NCBI RefSeq assembly: GCF_002926165.1
Contig: NZ_MAGP01000107.1
Coordinates: forward strand, 20,353-84,352
Origin: Micromonospora chalcea
Lineage (GTDB): Bacteria > Actinomycetota > Actinomycetes > Mycobacteriales > Micromonosporaceae
Length of the DNA stretch: 64,000 nucleotides
Direction: 5' to 3'
Shown: positions 19,098 to 28,532 of the stretch, in pieces
Position numbering within the stretch: the stretch's first letter is position 1
Layout of the letters: each line of letters opens with the position of its first letter
The notes under the pieces: model-generated
The model's input: the letters and a program-made list of their open reading frames with translations, nothing else
What the model was told of the DNA's origin: nothing
Database searches by the model: none
Translations under genes and position numbers: made by a program

Positions 19098-19787
19098 TCA
19101 GGCCCGGGTGCGGCGGGCCCAGGCGTAGCCGCTGAGCGCCACCGCCGCCCAGAGCGCCGCCCAGCCGGTGAGCAGCAGGCCGGCACCGGTGGCGACCGGC
19201 CCGGTGACCTCCCGCGCGGTCGCCATGACCGGTGGGGCCAGCCACGGCGCGACCGAGCCGGAGAGCCCCAGCACCACCACCCCGACCGCGCCGGTCACCA
19301 GCACCGCCACCCCGTAGCCGGCGCTGCGGGTCACGGCCCGGCTGGCCAGCGCGCCGAGCGCCACCGCCGCGGGCAGGGCGAGCAGGTGCGCCCAGAGCCC
19401 GAGCGCCACCCCCACGAGCACCGGCCGCTCCCCCGGCGCGACGGCCGCGGTCACCCCGCCGAGCGGCCACGGCAGCGCCAGCGCGACCACCACCACGGCG
19501 AGCCCGGCCACCAGCGCGGCGAGCAGCCCGGCCGCCCACTCCCGGCCCGGCCCGACCACCACCCGGGCCAGCCGGCGCTGCACGTCGGGCTCGACGTCCA
19601 GCAGGATCTTGGTCTGCCAGGCCAGCACCGGGAACAGGACCACGGCGGAGACGCCGTAGGCCTCCGCCGGGCGGGCCCGGCCGCCGCCGTGGAGGACGCC
19701 CAGGACGAGCAGGCCGGCCAGCACCGGCGCCAGCGCCCGTCCGGTACGCAGGAAGCCGGCCAGCCGCAGCCGGACCAGCGCGATCAC
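19098..19787 (-). CDS. ABC transporter membrane protein
   Basis: 229 aa with about six hydrophobic segments (e.g. ALAPVLAGLLVLGVLHGG, WAAGLLAALVAGLAVVVVAL, LVGVALGLWAHLLALPAAVA, GVAVLVTGAVGVVVLGLSG). GTG 19787 is chosen because GGAGGT lies 6 nt upstream; an ATG at 19889 lacks such a site. It follows an ABC ATPase gene on the same strand, so the pair is probably an exporter of unknown substrate. Confidence 0.75.
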   Translation of the reverse strand: MIALVRLRLAGFLRTGRALAPVLAGLLVLGVLHGGGRARPAEAYGVSAVVLFPVLAWQTKILLDVEPDVQRRLARVVVGPGREWAAGLLAALVAGLAVVVVALALPWPLGGVTAAVAPGERPVLVGVALGLWAHLLALPAAVALGALASRAVTRSAGYGVAVLVTGAVGVVVLGLSGSVAPWLAPPVMATAREVTGPVATGAGLLLTGWAALWAAVALSGYAWARRTRA

Positions 19788-19885
19788 CGGGCCACCTCCG
19801 GCGCCGGCCCGGGGCGGCCCGAGTCCCGGCCCCGGCGTCAACGTGGCCCACCGGGCCGGATAGCGCGTCCGCATCCGGGCAGTCG

Positions 19886-20673
19886 TCATCGGCGGACGGG
19901 CCGACGGAGGCCGGCACCGGGTGCGTGGCCGGAGGCGGGACGGCGTGGTCGCGTACCCGAAGGATCTGGTGGCCGTCGGCGCGCAGGCGGGCGACGGCGG
20001 CGGCCAGCCCGGCGGCCGGCACCGCCAGCTCGACCACGGCGACGGCCGCGCCGCCCGACGGCGCCTGCTCGGTCACCGTGCCGTCGGTGACCGACCAGTG
20101 CCGGGCACCGGGCAGCCGTACGGTCTCGCCCCGGTGGTCGCTCACGAGTACGGCGCCATCGGCGGCCAGCACCTCGCCGATGATCTCGGGGACCGCCTCG
20201 CGGGCGGCGGCGTCCAGCCCCTCCCACGGCTCGTCGAGCACCAGCAGGCCGGGCGGGCGCAGCAGCGCCTGCGCCAGGCCGACCTTCTGCGCGGTGCCCT
20301 TGGACAGCCGGGGCAGGCGGACGTCGTGGAACCGGGCCAGGCCGAGGCGCTCGACCCAGTGGCGCACCGCCCGGTCGGCGGCGGGACCGGGCAGGCCGGC
20401 GACGCGGCCCATGGCGGTCAGGTAGGCCCCGACGGTGAACGGCTGGTCGGCGGGGAAGCGCTCCGGCACCCAGCCGACCACCGGTGGCCGGTCGGCGACG
20501 CGGCCCCGGGACGGACGCAGCACCCCGGCGGTGAGCTGCAGAAACGTGGACTTTCCGGCCCCGTTGCGGCCGAGCACCACGGCGACCTCACCCGGGCCGA
20601 CGGCGACGTCGACCTGCCGCAGGACCCAGGGGCCGTGCCGGTGGTAGCGGAACCACACGCCGTCGAGCCGCAT
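19886..20673 (-). CDS. ABC transporter ATP-binding protein (3' end frameshifted or missing its stop)
   Basis: Starts MRLDGVWFRYHRHGPWVLRQ. Walker A GRNGAGKST (about residues 35-43), signature LSKGTAQKVGLAQ, Walker B LLVLDEPWEGLD and H-loop SDH are intact, so an active ATPase. Family resemblance ends at about residue 260, but the frame stays open to 18730, straight through the permease gene out of frame. A TGA at 19886-19888 in another frame would give a normal-length protein, so I place the end there and assume a frameshift. The 788-nt span is deliberately not a multiple of three. Confidence 0.6.
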
Positions 20674-20702
20674 GCGCCGAGACTGCCACACCGGACAGAC
20701 GA

Positions 20703-20738
20703 ACGGGGCCCCGCCACGACCTGGTGGCGGAGCCCCGT
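20703..20738 (-). terminator. rplKA terminator
   Basis: Two 15-nt arms (ACGGGGCCCCGCCAC and GTGGCGGAGCCCCGT, one mismatch) around a 6-nt loop, 18 nt after the rplA stop. Confidence 0.7.
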
Positions 20739-20756
20739 CCGGGACGTGCTGGTTGC

Positions 20757-21473
20757 TCAGGCCTCGGTCGAGGCCTCCTGCAGGTTCTTCACGACCTTCG
20801 GGTCGACCGGGACGCCCGGGCCCATGGTGGTGGTGAGGGTGACCTTCTTGAGGTACGTGCCCTTGGCCGCGGACGGCTTGGCGCGCAGCACCTCGTCCAG
20901 CACCGCGGCGTAGTTGTCGACCAGCTGGGCCTCGGAGAAGGAGGCCTTGCCGATGATCAGGTGCAGGTTGGAGTGCTTGTCCACCCGGAAGGTGATCTTA
21001 CCGCCCTTGATGTCCGAGACGGCCTTGGTGACGTCCATGGTCACGGTGCCGGTCTTCGGGTTCGGCATCAGACCGCGCGGGCCCAGGATCCGCGCGATCC
21101 GGCCGATCTTGGCCATCTGGTCGGGCGTGGCGATCGCCGCGTCGAAGTCCAGCCAACCGCCCTGGATGCGGGCGACCAGCTCGTCGGTGCCCACCTCGTC
21201 AGCACCCGCGGCGACGGCCTCCTCGGCCTTCGCGCCGGCGGCGAAGACGATCACGCGGGCGGTCTTACCGGTGCCGTGCGGCAGGTTGACCGTGCCGCGG
21301 ACCATCTGGTCCGCCTTGCGGGGGTCGACGCCGAGGCGCATCGCGACCTCGACCGTGGCGTCGAACTTGGTGTTGGTGGTGTCCTTGGCCAGCTTGACGG
21401 CCTCGACCGGGGTGTAGAGCTTCGACCGGTCGATGACCTCGGCGGCCTTGCGGTAGCTCTTGCTGCGCTGCAT
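20757..21473 (-). CDS. rplA: 50S ribosomal protein L1
   Basis: 238 aa from ATG 21473 ([20 protein letters not shown]). The L1 signature [21 protein letters not shown] is intact. uL1 forms the mobile stalk for E-site tRNA release. 88 nt after rplK, in the conserved nusG-rplK-rplA order. Confidence 0.98.
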   Translation of the reverse strand: MQRSKSYRKAAEVIDRSKLYTPVEAVKLAKDTTNTKFDATVEVAMRLGVDPRKADQMVRGTVNLPHGTGKTARVIVFAAGAKAEEAVAAGADEVGTDELVARIQGGWLDFDAAIATPDQMAKIGRIARILGPRGLMPNPKTGTVTMDVTKAVSDIKGGKITFRVDKHSNLHLIIGKASFSEAQLVDNYAAVLDEVLRAKPSAAKGTYLKKVTLTTTMGPGVPVDPKVVKNLQEASTEA

Positions 21474-21561
21474 TTCTGGTGACTCCTGTGGTCTCTGGCG
21501 GGCGCGCGGCGTGCGCGGCCCTCCCACGAACAGAAAGATCGGGTGGAGCGGTGGAGCGAGA

Positions 21562-21993
21562 TCAGTCGGCGACGGTCAGGCCCATCGACCGGGCGGTGCC
21601 GGCGATGATCTTCTCGGCCTGGTCGATGTCGTTGGCGTTGAGGTCCGCCATCTTCTTCTCGGCGATCTCGCGCAGCTGGGCGCGGGTGACCGAGCCGACC
21701 TTCTCCTTGTGCGGGACGCCCGAGCCCTTCTGCACACCGGCGGCCTTGATCAGCAGCCGGGCGGCGGGCGGGGTCTTCAGCACGAAGGTGAACGTGCGGT
21801 CCTCGTAGACGCTGATCTCGGCGGGGACGATGTCGCCCCGCTGGGACTCGGTCTGCGCGTTGTAGGACTTGCAGAACTCCATGATGTTCACGCCGTGCTG
21901 GCCGAGCGCGGGGCCGACCGGCGGCGCCGGGGTGGCCTGGCCCGCCGGCAGCTGAAGCGTGAACGTCTTGACGAGCTTCTTCTTCGGAGGCAT
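21562..21993 (-). CDS. rplK: 50S ribosomal protein L11
   Basis: 143 aa with N-terminal [21 protein letters not shown] and C-terminal RNA-binding domain (RSMGLTVAD end). Normal length. uL11 forms the GTPase-associated centre and is the thiopeptide target together with 23S rRNA. Confidence 0.98.
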   Translation of the reverse strand: MPPKKKLVKTFTLQLPAGQATPAPPVGPALGQHGVNIMEFCKSYNAQTESQRGDIVPAEISVYEDRTFTFVLKTPPAARLLIKAAGVQKGSGVPHKEKVGSVTRAQLREIAEKKMADLNANDIDQAEKIIAGTARSMGLTVAD

Positions 21994-22132
21994 GTCTCTT
22001 CCTGGGGCTTGAAACTGGGATTCTCGCCGGTCCGCGGGCGCGCACGGTCAGCGCGGTGCGGACAGCCGACGTTCTAGGGTAGCGCAGCCGTCGGCCACCC
22101 TCCGCGCCGAGGTCGGTGGGTGGCGAAACGGC

Positions 22133-22171
22133 GCACCGGCGGCCACCCCGGAAGGGGCGGGCCGCCGGTGC
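22133..22171 (-). terminator. Hairpin between nusG and rplK
   Basis: Perfect 12-bp arms GCACCGGCGGCC and GGCCGCCGGTGC around a 15-nt loop, 9 nt after the nusG stop. No T-tract; may terminate the secE-nusG transcript or act as a processing site. Confidence 0.55.
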
Positions 22172-22180
22172 CGACGTACG

Positions 22181-22903
22181 TCAGATCTTGGCGACCTGGT
22201 TGAAGTTCAGCTCGACCGGCGTCTCCCGGCCGAAGATCGACACCAGCACCTTGAGCTTCTGCTGGTCGGCGTTGATCTCGCTGATCGTCGCCGGCAGCGA
22301 CGCGAACGCGCCGTCGGTGACGGTGACCGAGTCGCCGACCTCGAAGTCGAGGACCTTGACCTCGGGCTTGGCCTTCTTCTGCTCGGTCTCGACCGCCGGG
22401 GCCAGCCACTTGAGCACCTCGTCGAGGCTCAGCGGCGCCGGCCGGTCGGCCCGGTCGGTCGCGCCGACGAAGCCGGTGACCCCCGGGGTGTTCCGGACGC
22501 AGGAGTAGGACTCGGCGGTCAGCTCCATCCGGACCAGGATGTAGCCCGGGAAGACCTTCGCCTGGACCTGCGACCGCTTGCCGTTCTTGACCTCGACCTC
22601 TTCCCGGGTCGGCACCTCGACCTGGTAGATGAAGTCCTCCATGTCGAGGGAGGTGATCCGGGTCTCGAGGTTGGTCTTGACCTTGTTCTCGTAGCCGGCG
22701 TACGAGTGCACCACGTACCAGTCGCCGGGCGCGTAGCGCAGCTTCTGGCGCAGCTCGGCGACCGGGTCGAAGTCCTCGTCCGGGGCCGGCTCGGTGGTCG
22801 GGAACTCCGGCTCGCTGGCGGCCTCGACCGACTCGTTGTTGGCCGCCGTCGCCACCGTGGACTGGTCGTCCGGGGTTCCGGCGGTCTCGTCGTACTCAGG
22901 CAC
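22181..22903 (-). CDS. nusG: Transcription termination/antitermination protein NusG
   Basis: 240 aa. An acidic N-terminal extension of about 60 residues, typical of actinobacteria, precedes the NGN domain ([20 protein letters not shown]) and a C-terminal KOW domain ([20 protein letters not shown]). Binds RNA polymerase and couples it to Rho or to S10 on the ribosome. 35 nt after secE. Confidence 0.97.
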   Translation of the reverse strand: MPEYDETAGTPDDQSTVATAANNESVEAASEPEFPTTEPAPDEDFDPVAELRQKLRYAPGDWYVVHSYAGYENKVKTNLETRITSLDMEDFIYQVEVPTREEVEVKNGKRSQVQAKVFPGYILVRMELTAESYSCVRNTPGVTGFVGATDRADRPAPLSLDEVLKWLAPAVETEQKKAKPEVKVLDFEVGDSVTVTDGAFASLPATISEINADQQKLKVLVSIFGRETPVELNFNQVAKI

Positions 22904-22938
22904 GCTCGCTCACTTCCGTCAGTATCGCTGTCCGCAGG

Positions 22939-23346
22939 TCAGCTCGGCTCGCCGAAGACCCACAGCACCGCCTTGGCGAAGCCGTAGTCCAGGCCGGCCA
23001 CGATCGCCAGCATCACCGCGACGAAGGTGACCACCACGGCCGTGTAGGTCAGCAGCTCCTTGCGGGTCGGCCAGATGACCTTACGCAGCTCTGCCACGAC
23101 CTCGCGGAAGAACCGCGCGATGCGGGCGAACAGCCCGATCCGCTCGGTGTCCTTGCGGGTCTTCCGGCCCTCGGCCGGCTCGGCCTGCGCCCGCTTACGG
23201 GTCGCGGTGCCGCCCCGGCCGACCGGCTCGTCCGCGTCGGTGGCGTCGTCGTCGGCCACGTCGTCGTCGGCCACGCCGTCGACGGTCGCGTCGTCGTTCA
23301 GACGCTCGTCGCCGTCGTCCTCGCCGCGGCGCTTGCTCTTGGCCAC
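22939..23346 (-). CDS. secE: Preprotein translocase subunit SecE
   Basis: 135 aa. A charged, Asp-rich N-terminal extension of about 70 residues precedes the conserved amphipathic helix (FFREVVAELRKVIWPTRKEL) and a single membrane segment (TYTAVVVTFVAVMLAIVAGL). Part of SecYEG. GTG start. Upstream of nusG as usual. Confidence 0.96.
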   Translation of the reverse strand: MAKSKRRGEDDGDERLNDDATVDGVADDDVADDDATDADEPVGRGGTATRKRAQAEPAEGRKTRKDTERIGLFARIARFFREVVAELRKVIWPTRKELLTYTAVVVTFVAVMLAIVAGLDYGFAKAVLWVFGEPS

Positions 23347-23560
23347 TTCGCCCTCCGTGCGGGATATGGGGTCGCACGCCGGGCGGCGTGCGCGGCGTGT
23401 TGGTCACGCCGGCCGGACCAACCGTCCCGCGACGGGCCGCGGCCGGCGGACCGGCCGGGAGGGCCCGAGCGCCTCGGAACCACCCCACCGGTGCCACCAC
23501 CACGGGCCGGACGCCGCCGGTGAGGGCGACGCGACCCACGGAACGGTCAGGCCTGAGGCG

Positions 23561-23633
<73 letters not shown>

Positions 23634-23760
23634 GTGCGGCAACTCACCTCCACCCGGACACACTGTGCCGAGCGGGGGTCACTTGCCCCACGGCGGACCA
23701 GTGTACGGGTAGTCGTGCGACTTTCCCAACCGGTCTGCCCCTCGCGCGTCGGGCGGACCC

Positions 23761-24153
23761 TCAGCGCGTCGTGCGGATCAGTGCCCGGGCCTGCGACAGC
23801 ACCTTCTCGCCCTGGCAGGTGGCGGTGATGTCGAGCCTGGTCAGACCGTCTTCGGTGACCTCCTTGACCACCGCCGACACCTCGATCTCGGTGCCCTCGT
23901 CGGTGTCCGGGACGACCACCGGCCGGGTGAACCGGACGCCGAAGTCGACCACCGCGTCCGGCGCGCCGGCCCAGCCGGTCACCGCGCGGCCGACCAGGGC
24001 CATGGTGAACATGCCGTGGGCGATGACGCCCGGCAGCCCCACGTCGGTGGCGACGCGGTCGCTCCAGTGGATCCGGTTGAAGTCGCCCGAGGCGCCCGCG
24101 TAGCGGACCAGGTCCGCGCGGGTCACCCGGTACGTCTGGGTGGGCAGCTCCAT
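23761..24153 (-). CDS. MaoC-type dehydratase, HadB-like
   Basis: 130 aa hot-dog-fold protein starting MELPTQTYRVTRADLVRYAG. The hydratase catalytic stretch DFNRIHWSDRVATDVGLPGV (Asp and His) is intact. HadB-type subunits pair with HadA in 3-hydroxyacyl-ACP dehydration. It follows the HadA-like gene by 4 nt, between rpmG and tRNA-Trp, as in mycobacteria and relatives. The exact acyl substrate here is unknown. Confidence 0.85.
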   Translation of the reverse strand: MELPTQTYRVTRADLVRYAGASGDFNRIHWSDRVATDVGLPGVIAHGMFTMALVGRAVTGWAGAPDAVVDFGVRFTRPVVVPDTDEGTEIEVSAVVKEVTEDGLTRLDITATCQGEKVLSQARALIRTTR

Positions 24154-24157
24154 GTCC

Positions 24158-24604
24158 TCAGGCCTCCCCGCGTACGACGATCTTGGACCAGACGGCGACC
24201 ACCGGCTCACCGTCCACAGTGCTCACATCGGTGCGGGTGGTCAGGAAGCCGTGCCCGCCCCGGGTGGTGACCTCCTCGATGGTGCTCACGCACACCAGCT
24301 CGTCGCCGGCCACCACCGGCCGGGTGTACGCGAACCGCTGGTCGCCGTGCACCACGCGGCTGTAGTCGACGCCGAGCGCCGGATCCTCGACGATCTGCCG
24401 GCTCGCCGCCATCGTGACGAGCACCGGGAACGTCGGCGGGGCCACCACGTCGGCGTGGCCGAGCGAGCGGGCCGCCTCCGGATCGTGGTGGGCCGGGTCG
24501 GTCGCGCCGATGGCGGTGGCGAACTCGCGGATCTTTTCTCGGCCCACCTGGTAGGGGGCGGTCGGCGGGTACGTCCGGCCGACGAAGGACGGGTCCAGGG
24601 ACAT
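24158..24604 (-). CDS. FAS1-like dehydratase domain protein, HadA-like
   Basis: 148 aa starting MSLDPSFVGRTYPPTAPYQV. The N-terminal half matches the MaoC N-domain (FAS1-like dehydratase) with VVHGDQRFAYTRPVVAGDEL, the substrate-side half of the heterodimer; the catalytic Asp/His are in the partner. Co-transcribed with the HadB-like gene and rpmG. Confidence 0.85.
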   Translation of the reverse strand: MSLDPSFVGRTYPPTAPYQVGREKIREFATAIGATDPAHHDPEAARSLGHADVVAPPTFPVLVTMAASRQIVEDPALGVDYSRVVHGDQRFAYTRPVVAGDELVCVSTIEEVTTRGGHGFLTTRTDVSTVDGEPVVAVWSKIVVRGEA

Positions 24605-24703
24605 GCCGCCGAACCTACACGGAAAACACGAACGCCGATCCGCCCGGTCGGGCGGCCCGGAGGCCACCCGTCAGGTGGATCGGCGTACGCGGAAGCTGGT
24701 GCC

Positions 24704-24720
24704 GACCGGCTGCGCCGGTC
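24704..24720 (-). terminator. Hairpin after rpmG
   Basis: GACCGGC-TGC-GCCGGTC, a 7-bp perfect stem 4 nt after the rpmG stop. Short, no T-tract. Confidence 0.45.
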
Positions 24721-24724
24721 GCGA

Positions 24725-24892
24725 TCAGCGGGTCTCGCGGTGAACGGTGTGCTTGCCGTCCCGGGGGCAGAACTTCTTCAGCTCGATGCGGTCCGGGTCG
24801 TTACGACGGTTCTTGCGCGTGATGTAGTTGCGCTCCTTGCACTCCACACACGCCAAAGTGATCTTCGGCCGAACATCGGTCGCCTTCGCCAC
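24725..24892 (-). CDS. rpmG: 50S ribosomal protein L33
   Basis: 55 aa from GTG 24892 ([20 protein letters not shown]). bL33 usually has two CxxC pairs or none. Here the first pair (CVEC) is kept, but the second region reads FCPRDGKH, so only three cysteines remain. Zinc binding is therefore doubtful. Lies between two tRNA genes and the HadAB-like pair. Confidence 0.95.
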   Translation of the reverse strand: MAKATDVRPKITLACVECKERNYITRKNRRNDPDRIELKKFCPRDGKHTVHRETR

Positions 24893-25021
24893 GGCGGAGT
24901 GCCTTCCTCGCTCACGGAACAACTACGGCGTGTCAGCCTACGCGCTGACAACGCGGACATGCAAAGTGGGCGCCTGTGGCGCCCGTCCCACCGACCACCG
25001 GGTGTACCCGGAGGACGAGAG

Positions 25022-25094
25022 TAGCGGTGGCCGGACTTGAACCGGCGACACAGCGATTATGAGCCGCTTGCTCTGCCATCTGAGCTACACCGCC
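25022..25094 (-). tRNA. tRNA-Met (CAT), elongator type
   Basis: 73 nt. The anticodon loop reads GGCTCATAATCG with CAT. The D-arm is TAGCTCAGATGGCAGAGCA and the T-arm GGTTCAAGTCC. Acceptor pairs with a terminal G-U. The first base pair and D-arm are not initiator-like. Confidence 0.93.
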
Positions 25095-25119
25095 GTGGCG
25101 GGTCCAGCCGGACCCTCTG

Positions 25120-25192
25120 AGCCCCCTTACGGAATCGAACCGTAGACCTTCTCCTTACCATGGAGACGCTCTGCCGACTGAGCTAAGGGGGC
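25120..25192 (-). tRNA. tRNA-Thr (GGT)
   Basis: 73 nt. Acceptor GCCCCCT/AGGGGGC; the anticodon stem TCTCC/GGAGA encloses loop ATGGTAA, anticodon GGT. T-arm GGTTCGATTCC. Located 25 nt upstream of tRNA-Met, same strand. Confidence 0.94.
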
Positions 25193-25288
25193 CTGCCCGA
25201 TCACCCCGGGGGGTGTCGCGCAGGGGAAACAGTACACGACCGCGTCGCCGAGGTGAAATCGGATCCCCCAGGTACGTGTCGGCCCTGC

Positions 25289-27817
25289 TCAGGGCACCAC
25301 ACGCAGCCGCGGCAGCTCCCCCGTGGCCACCGTCTCCGGGTCGACCTGGGCGCCGAACCAGGCCTCCAGACGCTCGTACGGCAGGGGGCGGCTGAACAGG
25401 AAGCCCTGGCCGATCTCGCAGCCGATGTCCTGCAGGAGTTCCAGCATCAGCTCGCTCTCCACGCCCTCGGCCACCACCGCCAGGCCGAACTGCTGGGAGA
25501 GCGTCACCACCGCGTTCACGATCGCCAGATCACCCGGATCGGTCGCCATGCCCTGCACGAACGACCGGTCCACCTTCACCTCGTGCACCGGCAGCCGGCG
25601 CAGCTGGGCCAGGGACGAGTTGCCGGTGCCGAAGTCGTCCACCGAGAGTCGGACACCGAGGTCACGGAGGCTGCGCAGGGTCGGGATGGGACGTTCCGCG
25701 CCGTCCAGCACACCGGCCTCGGTGACCTCCAGGGTCAGCCGCTGCGGCGGCACGCCGTACTCGGCCAGCAGATCGCGTACCAGCGCCGGGAAGTGCTGGT
25801 CGGTGAGCGTACGCGCGGCGAGGTTGACCGCGACGGAGAGCGGCTGCTCGCCGTGGCTCCAGTCGCGGCTGCGCCGCAGGCTCTCCCGGAGCACGAACTC
25901 GGTGAGCCGGCCGAGCTGGCCGGTGTGCTCGGCCACCGCCACGAAGTCGTCCGGCGAGACCGTGCCGTGCGCCGGGTGCTCCCACCGGGCCAGGCACTCC
26001 ACGCCCACCAGACGGCGGTCCCGCAGCGTGACCTTGGGCTGGAAGTAGACCTCCAGCTTGCCCTCGTCCAGCGCCCGTTGCAGGTCGCCGGCGAGGCCGA
26101 GCCGGCGCAGCGACCGCGACTCCAGCGCCGGGCTGTAGAGCTGCACGCTGCCCGGGACCGACTTGGCAGCGCTGGCCGCCAGGTCGACGCGCTGCAACAG
26201 CGCCACCGCGTCGCTGCCGTGGTCGGGGTGGACCGCCACGCCGACCACCGTGTCCACGTCCACGGTGAGCGCGTCGAAAACCATCTCGTCGCGGATCTGC
26301 TCCCGGAGCTGGGCCGCCAGTTCCAGGGCCGCCTCGGTGCTCTCCAGCCGGAGCGTCACCAGGAACTCGTCCCCACCGGCGCGGCCGACCAACGCCGAGG
26401 AGGGCGCGCAGGCGCGCAGCCGCTCGGCCACCTCGACGAGCACCTTGTCCCCGGCGGCGTGGCCGAGCGACTCGTTGACCTGACGGAGCCGGTCGACGTC
26501 GAAGAGGAGCAACGCGACCACCTCGCCCGGCGCGCCGATCTTCACCGCCTCGGCCACCGCCGCGGTCAGCCGGCGCCGGTTGGGCAGCTTGGTGAGCGTG
26601 TCGTGGTCGGCGTCGTGCCGCAGCCGGTCGACCAGGCGAGAGTTCTCCAGGGCGACAGCGGCGTGCGCCGCCACCGTCTCCAGGACCGCGACGTCGCGCG
26701 CGGTGAAGTGCGAGGGGTCGACCAGCCGGTTGGTCACCTCGAGCGTCCCGATCACCACCCGGCCCGAGCGCAACGGGACGATGATCGTGTCCTTGACGCC
26801 CTGTTCGGCCAGGCTGGCCCGGAACTCCGGATCGCTGCACACGCCCCGGCCGACGGTGACCGGGCGGGCCTTCTGCATCGCCCGCTGGCGCAGCTCCACC
26901 CCGGTCGGGGCGGTGTCCAGCAGGCCGGGGTCATCGACCCGCGCGGTGAGCAGGGTCTCCGGGTGCCGGCCCTGGGCGGGCAGCCACAACGTCGCGTACT
27001 CCGCCTGCATCAGACCCCGGACGCGGCCCAGCAGGGCGTCCGCGAGCGTGCCGTCCTGGCCGCTGGCCGAGATCGCCCGGCTCAGCTCGTACATGCCGCT
27101 GAGCGTGCGGTGCTGCTGGAAGAACTCGGTGTACGACCGGTAGACCGCCACCAGCCCCGCGGCCAGCGCGGCCAACGGCACCAGGGACCACCAGGACTGC
27201 TCCAGCAGCATCAGCACGATCAGGCCGGCCGACACGTTGATGCCGTTGGTCAGCACGCCCGAACGCAGCGCCCGGAACGTCTCCCGGCCGGCGTGCCACC
27301 CGATGAGCAGGGTCTGGACCGCGGCGATCGAGGTGAGGCTCACCAGGATCACCATCGCCACCGCGAGGCAGAGGCCCAGCCACGTGGCGGGGCCCACGCC
27401 TTCGGTCGGCGGCAGGATGGTCAGCACCAGGGCACCGACCGAGGTGCCCGCCGCCGCACGCGCGACGTTGAACCAGAGCTTCGGGGCCGACAACCGGTGA
27501 CGCAGGTGCGTCACGAGCGAGGACAGCGTGTAGATCAGGACGACGGTGAGCGGCGGCAGGAAGTAGAAGGCGAGCACCAGCGGCAGCTCGGTGAGCGTCA
27601 TACCGAGTGACTGCCGGCGGATGACCACGCCGACGACCGGCCCGCTGGCGACGATCATCAGCGCCAGGAGCAGCACCGCCGGAAGCCACCCGCCGATGGG
27701 TGGCTTCGCGATCAATCCGGTGACCGTCGAACAAGCCACCGCTACCAGGGCGAGCGGCGCGGTGATTATCCAGGCGTCCTCGGAGGGTCTGCGCCTCGGG
27801 TTGTCTCGCCCGCTCAT
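25289..27817 (-). CDS. Membrane GAF-GGDEF-EAL protein (cyclic di-GMP synthesis/breakdown)
   Basis: 842 aa from ATG 27817. About residues 15-235 hold around eight membrane segments. A GAF-like sensor follows (MYELSRAISASG onward), then GGDEF (GRAGGDEFLV intact) and EAL. The EAL motif reads ECLARW instead of EALxR, but the other phosphodiesterase residues (VAVNLA, LEVTE, DDFGTG, KVDRSF, VAEGVE) are present, so both activities are possible. Signals through c-di-GMP, which controls development in actinomycetes. No partner gene in an operon. Confidence 0.93.
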   Translation of the reverse strand: MSGRDNPRRRPSEDAWIITAPLALVAVACSTVTGLIAKPPIGGWLPAVLLLALMIVASGPVVGVVIRRQSLGMTLTELPLVLAFYFLPPLTVVLIYTLSSLVTHLRHRLSAPKLWFNVARAAAGTSVGALVLTILPPTEGVGPATWLGLCLAVAMVILVSLTSIAAVQTLLIGWHAGRETFRALRSGVLTNGINVSAGLIVLMLLEQSWWSLVPLAALAAGLVAVYRSYTEFFQQHRTLSGMYELSRAISASGQDGTLADALLGRVRGLMQAEYATLWLPAQGRHPETLLTARVDDPGLLDTAPTGVELRQRAMQKARPVTVGRGVCSDPEFRASLAEQGVKDTIIVPLRSGRVVIGTLEVTNRLVDPSHFTARDVAVLETVAAHAAVALENSRLVDRLRHDADHDTLTKLPNRRRLTAAVAEAVKIGAPGEVVALLLFDVDRLRQVNESLGHAAGDKVLVEVAERLRACAPSSALVGRAGGDEFLVTLRLESTEAALELAAQLREQIRDEMVFDALTVDVDTVVGVAVHPDHGSDAVALLQRVDLAASAAKSVPGSVQLYSPALESRSLRRLGLAGDLQRALDEGKLEVYFQPKVTLRDRRLVGVECLARWEHPAHGTVSPDDFVAVAEHTGQLGRLTEFVLRESLRRSRDWSHGEQPLSVAVNLAARTLTDQHFPALVRDLLAEYGVPPQRLTLEVTEAGVLDGAERPIPTLRSLRDLGVRLSVDDFGTGNSSLAQLRRLPVHEVKVDRSFVQGMATDPGDLAIVNAVVTLSQQFGLAVVAEGVESELMLELLQDIGCEIGQGFLFSRPLPYERLEAWFGAQVDPETVATGELPRLRVVP

Positions 27818-27905
27818 CCCACTCCCTGTCCGGTGGGTCCCACTCCCGGTCCGGCGGGCAGGACCCACCGGCTTCCGCCCCCGTGGAGGTCAGCCCGGGT
27901 CGCTG

Positions 27906-28034
27906 TCAGACCCAGACGTAGTCGAGGAGGCGGAGGTCGCCCAGGCCGGACTTTGCACTGATTACCGAAACGCCCAAGGCGGCGGAAACGAGGAGGAGCG
28001 AGCCAAACAGCCGGCCCAGCCTACGACCAGACAT
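27906..28034 (-). CDS. 42-aa hydrophobic peptide
   Basis: MSGRRLGRLFGSLLLVSAAL begins the peptide, which ends SGLGDLRLLDYVWV. Positively charged start, a hydrophobic stretch and an Ala-Lys-Ser-type site look like a signal peptide releasing about 15 residues. GGAG lies 6 nt before the ATG. It is 88 nt upstream of the GGDEF-EAL gene on the same strand. I do not recognise a family; coding is inferred from the ribosome site and composition. Confidence 0.55.
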   Translation of the reverse strand: MSGRRLGRLFGSLLLVSAALGVSVISAKSGLGDLRLLDYVWV

Positions 28035-28532
28035 GATTGCTCCTGTCGGGAGAGTTACAACCATCGTGAAGGTTCCACGATCGTGCCACACCCCGCTCAC
28101 GGGCAAAAGCTGCGCGAGCCCTCGCGCAGGGGCAGTGGCAGGGAAATCATCCGTTCGACAGGCGCGGCTCACCCTCCGGCCCAGCATACCGTCACGATCA
28201 GCCCCGCAGCCGCTACGGAAGGCGCGCACAACGACTTCGCGCGTAAACCACGCTTAGCGCCTGATTCACCCGTCAGCCGGCCGGCACCCAGCCGCGGCCA
28301 CAGTAGATGGCGTCGGCGCTCCCGTCGGCCGCCCTCGGACAGCCTCTACCATCATCGATGCCTGAGGCAAGGTTTCACGCCAGGAGAACCGAGTGAATCA
28401 TCAGCCGGCCGGTGGCGGTTGCCCCGACGGCGTCGCCAGGTGCGACACCCGCCCGCCTGACTGCTTCACCGCCGACGAGGCGGGCAACAGCCGGTGGCAG
28501 CACCCTGACGGTCGGCTACCGCCTCTGCCGGT
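28035..28532. other. Intergenic region, no gene seen
   Basis: About 500 bases between the 42-aa peptide gene and the 3' end of the methyltransferase gene. No supported ORF, RNA or obvious repeat. It should contain the promoter for the peptide gene and may be the old boundary between core chromosome and accessory DNA. Confidence 0.4.

Noticed and set aside
18730..20673. Single 647-aa ABC fusion protein
   Set aside because: C-terminal half is the permease read out of frame; no domain there.
25253..27610. 785-aa plus-strand frame
   Set aside because: Antisense of the GGDEF-EAL gene; His/Gln/Arg-rich shadow.
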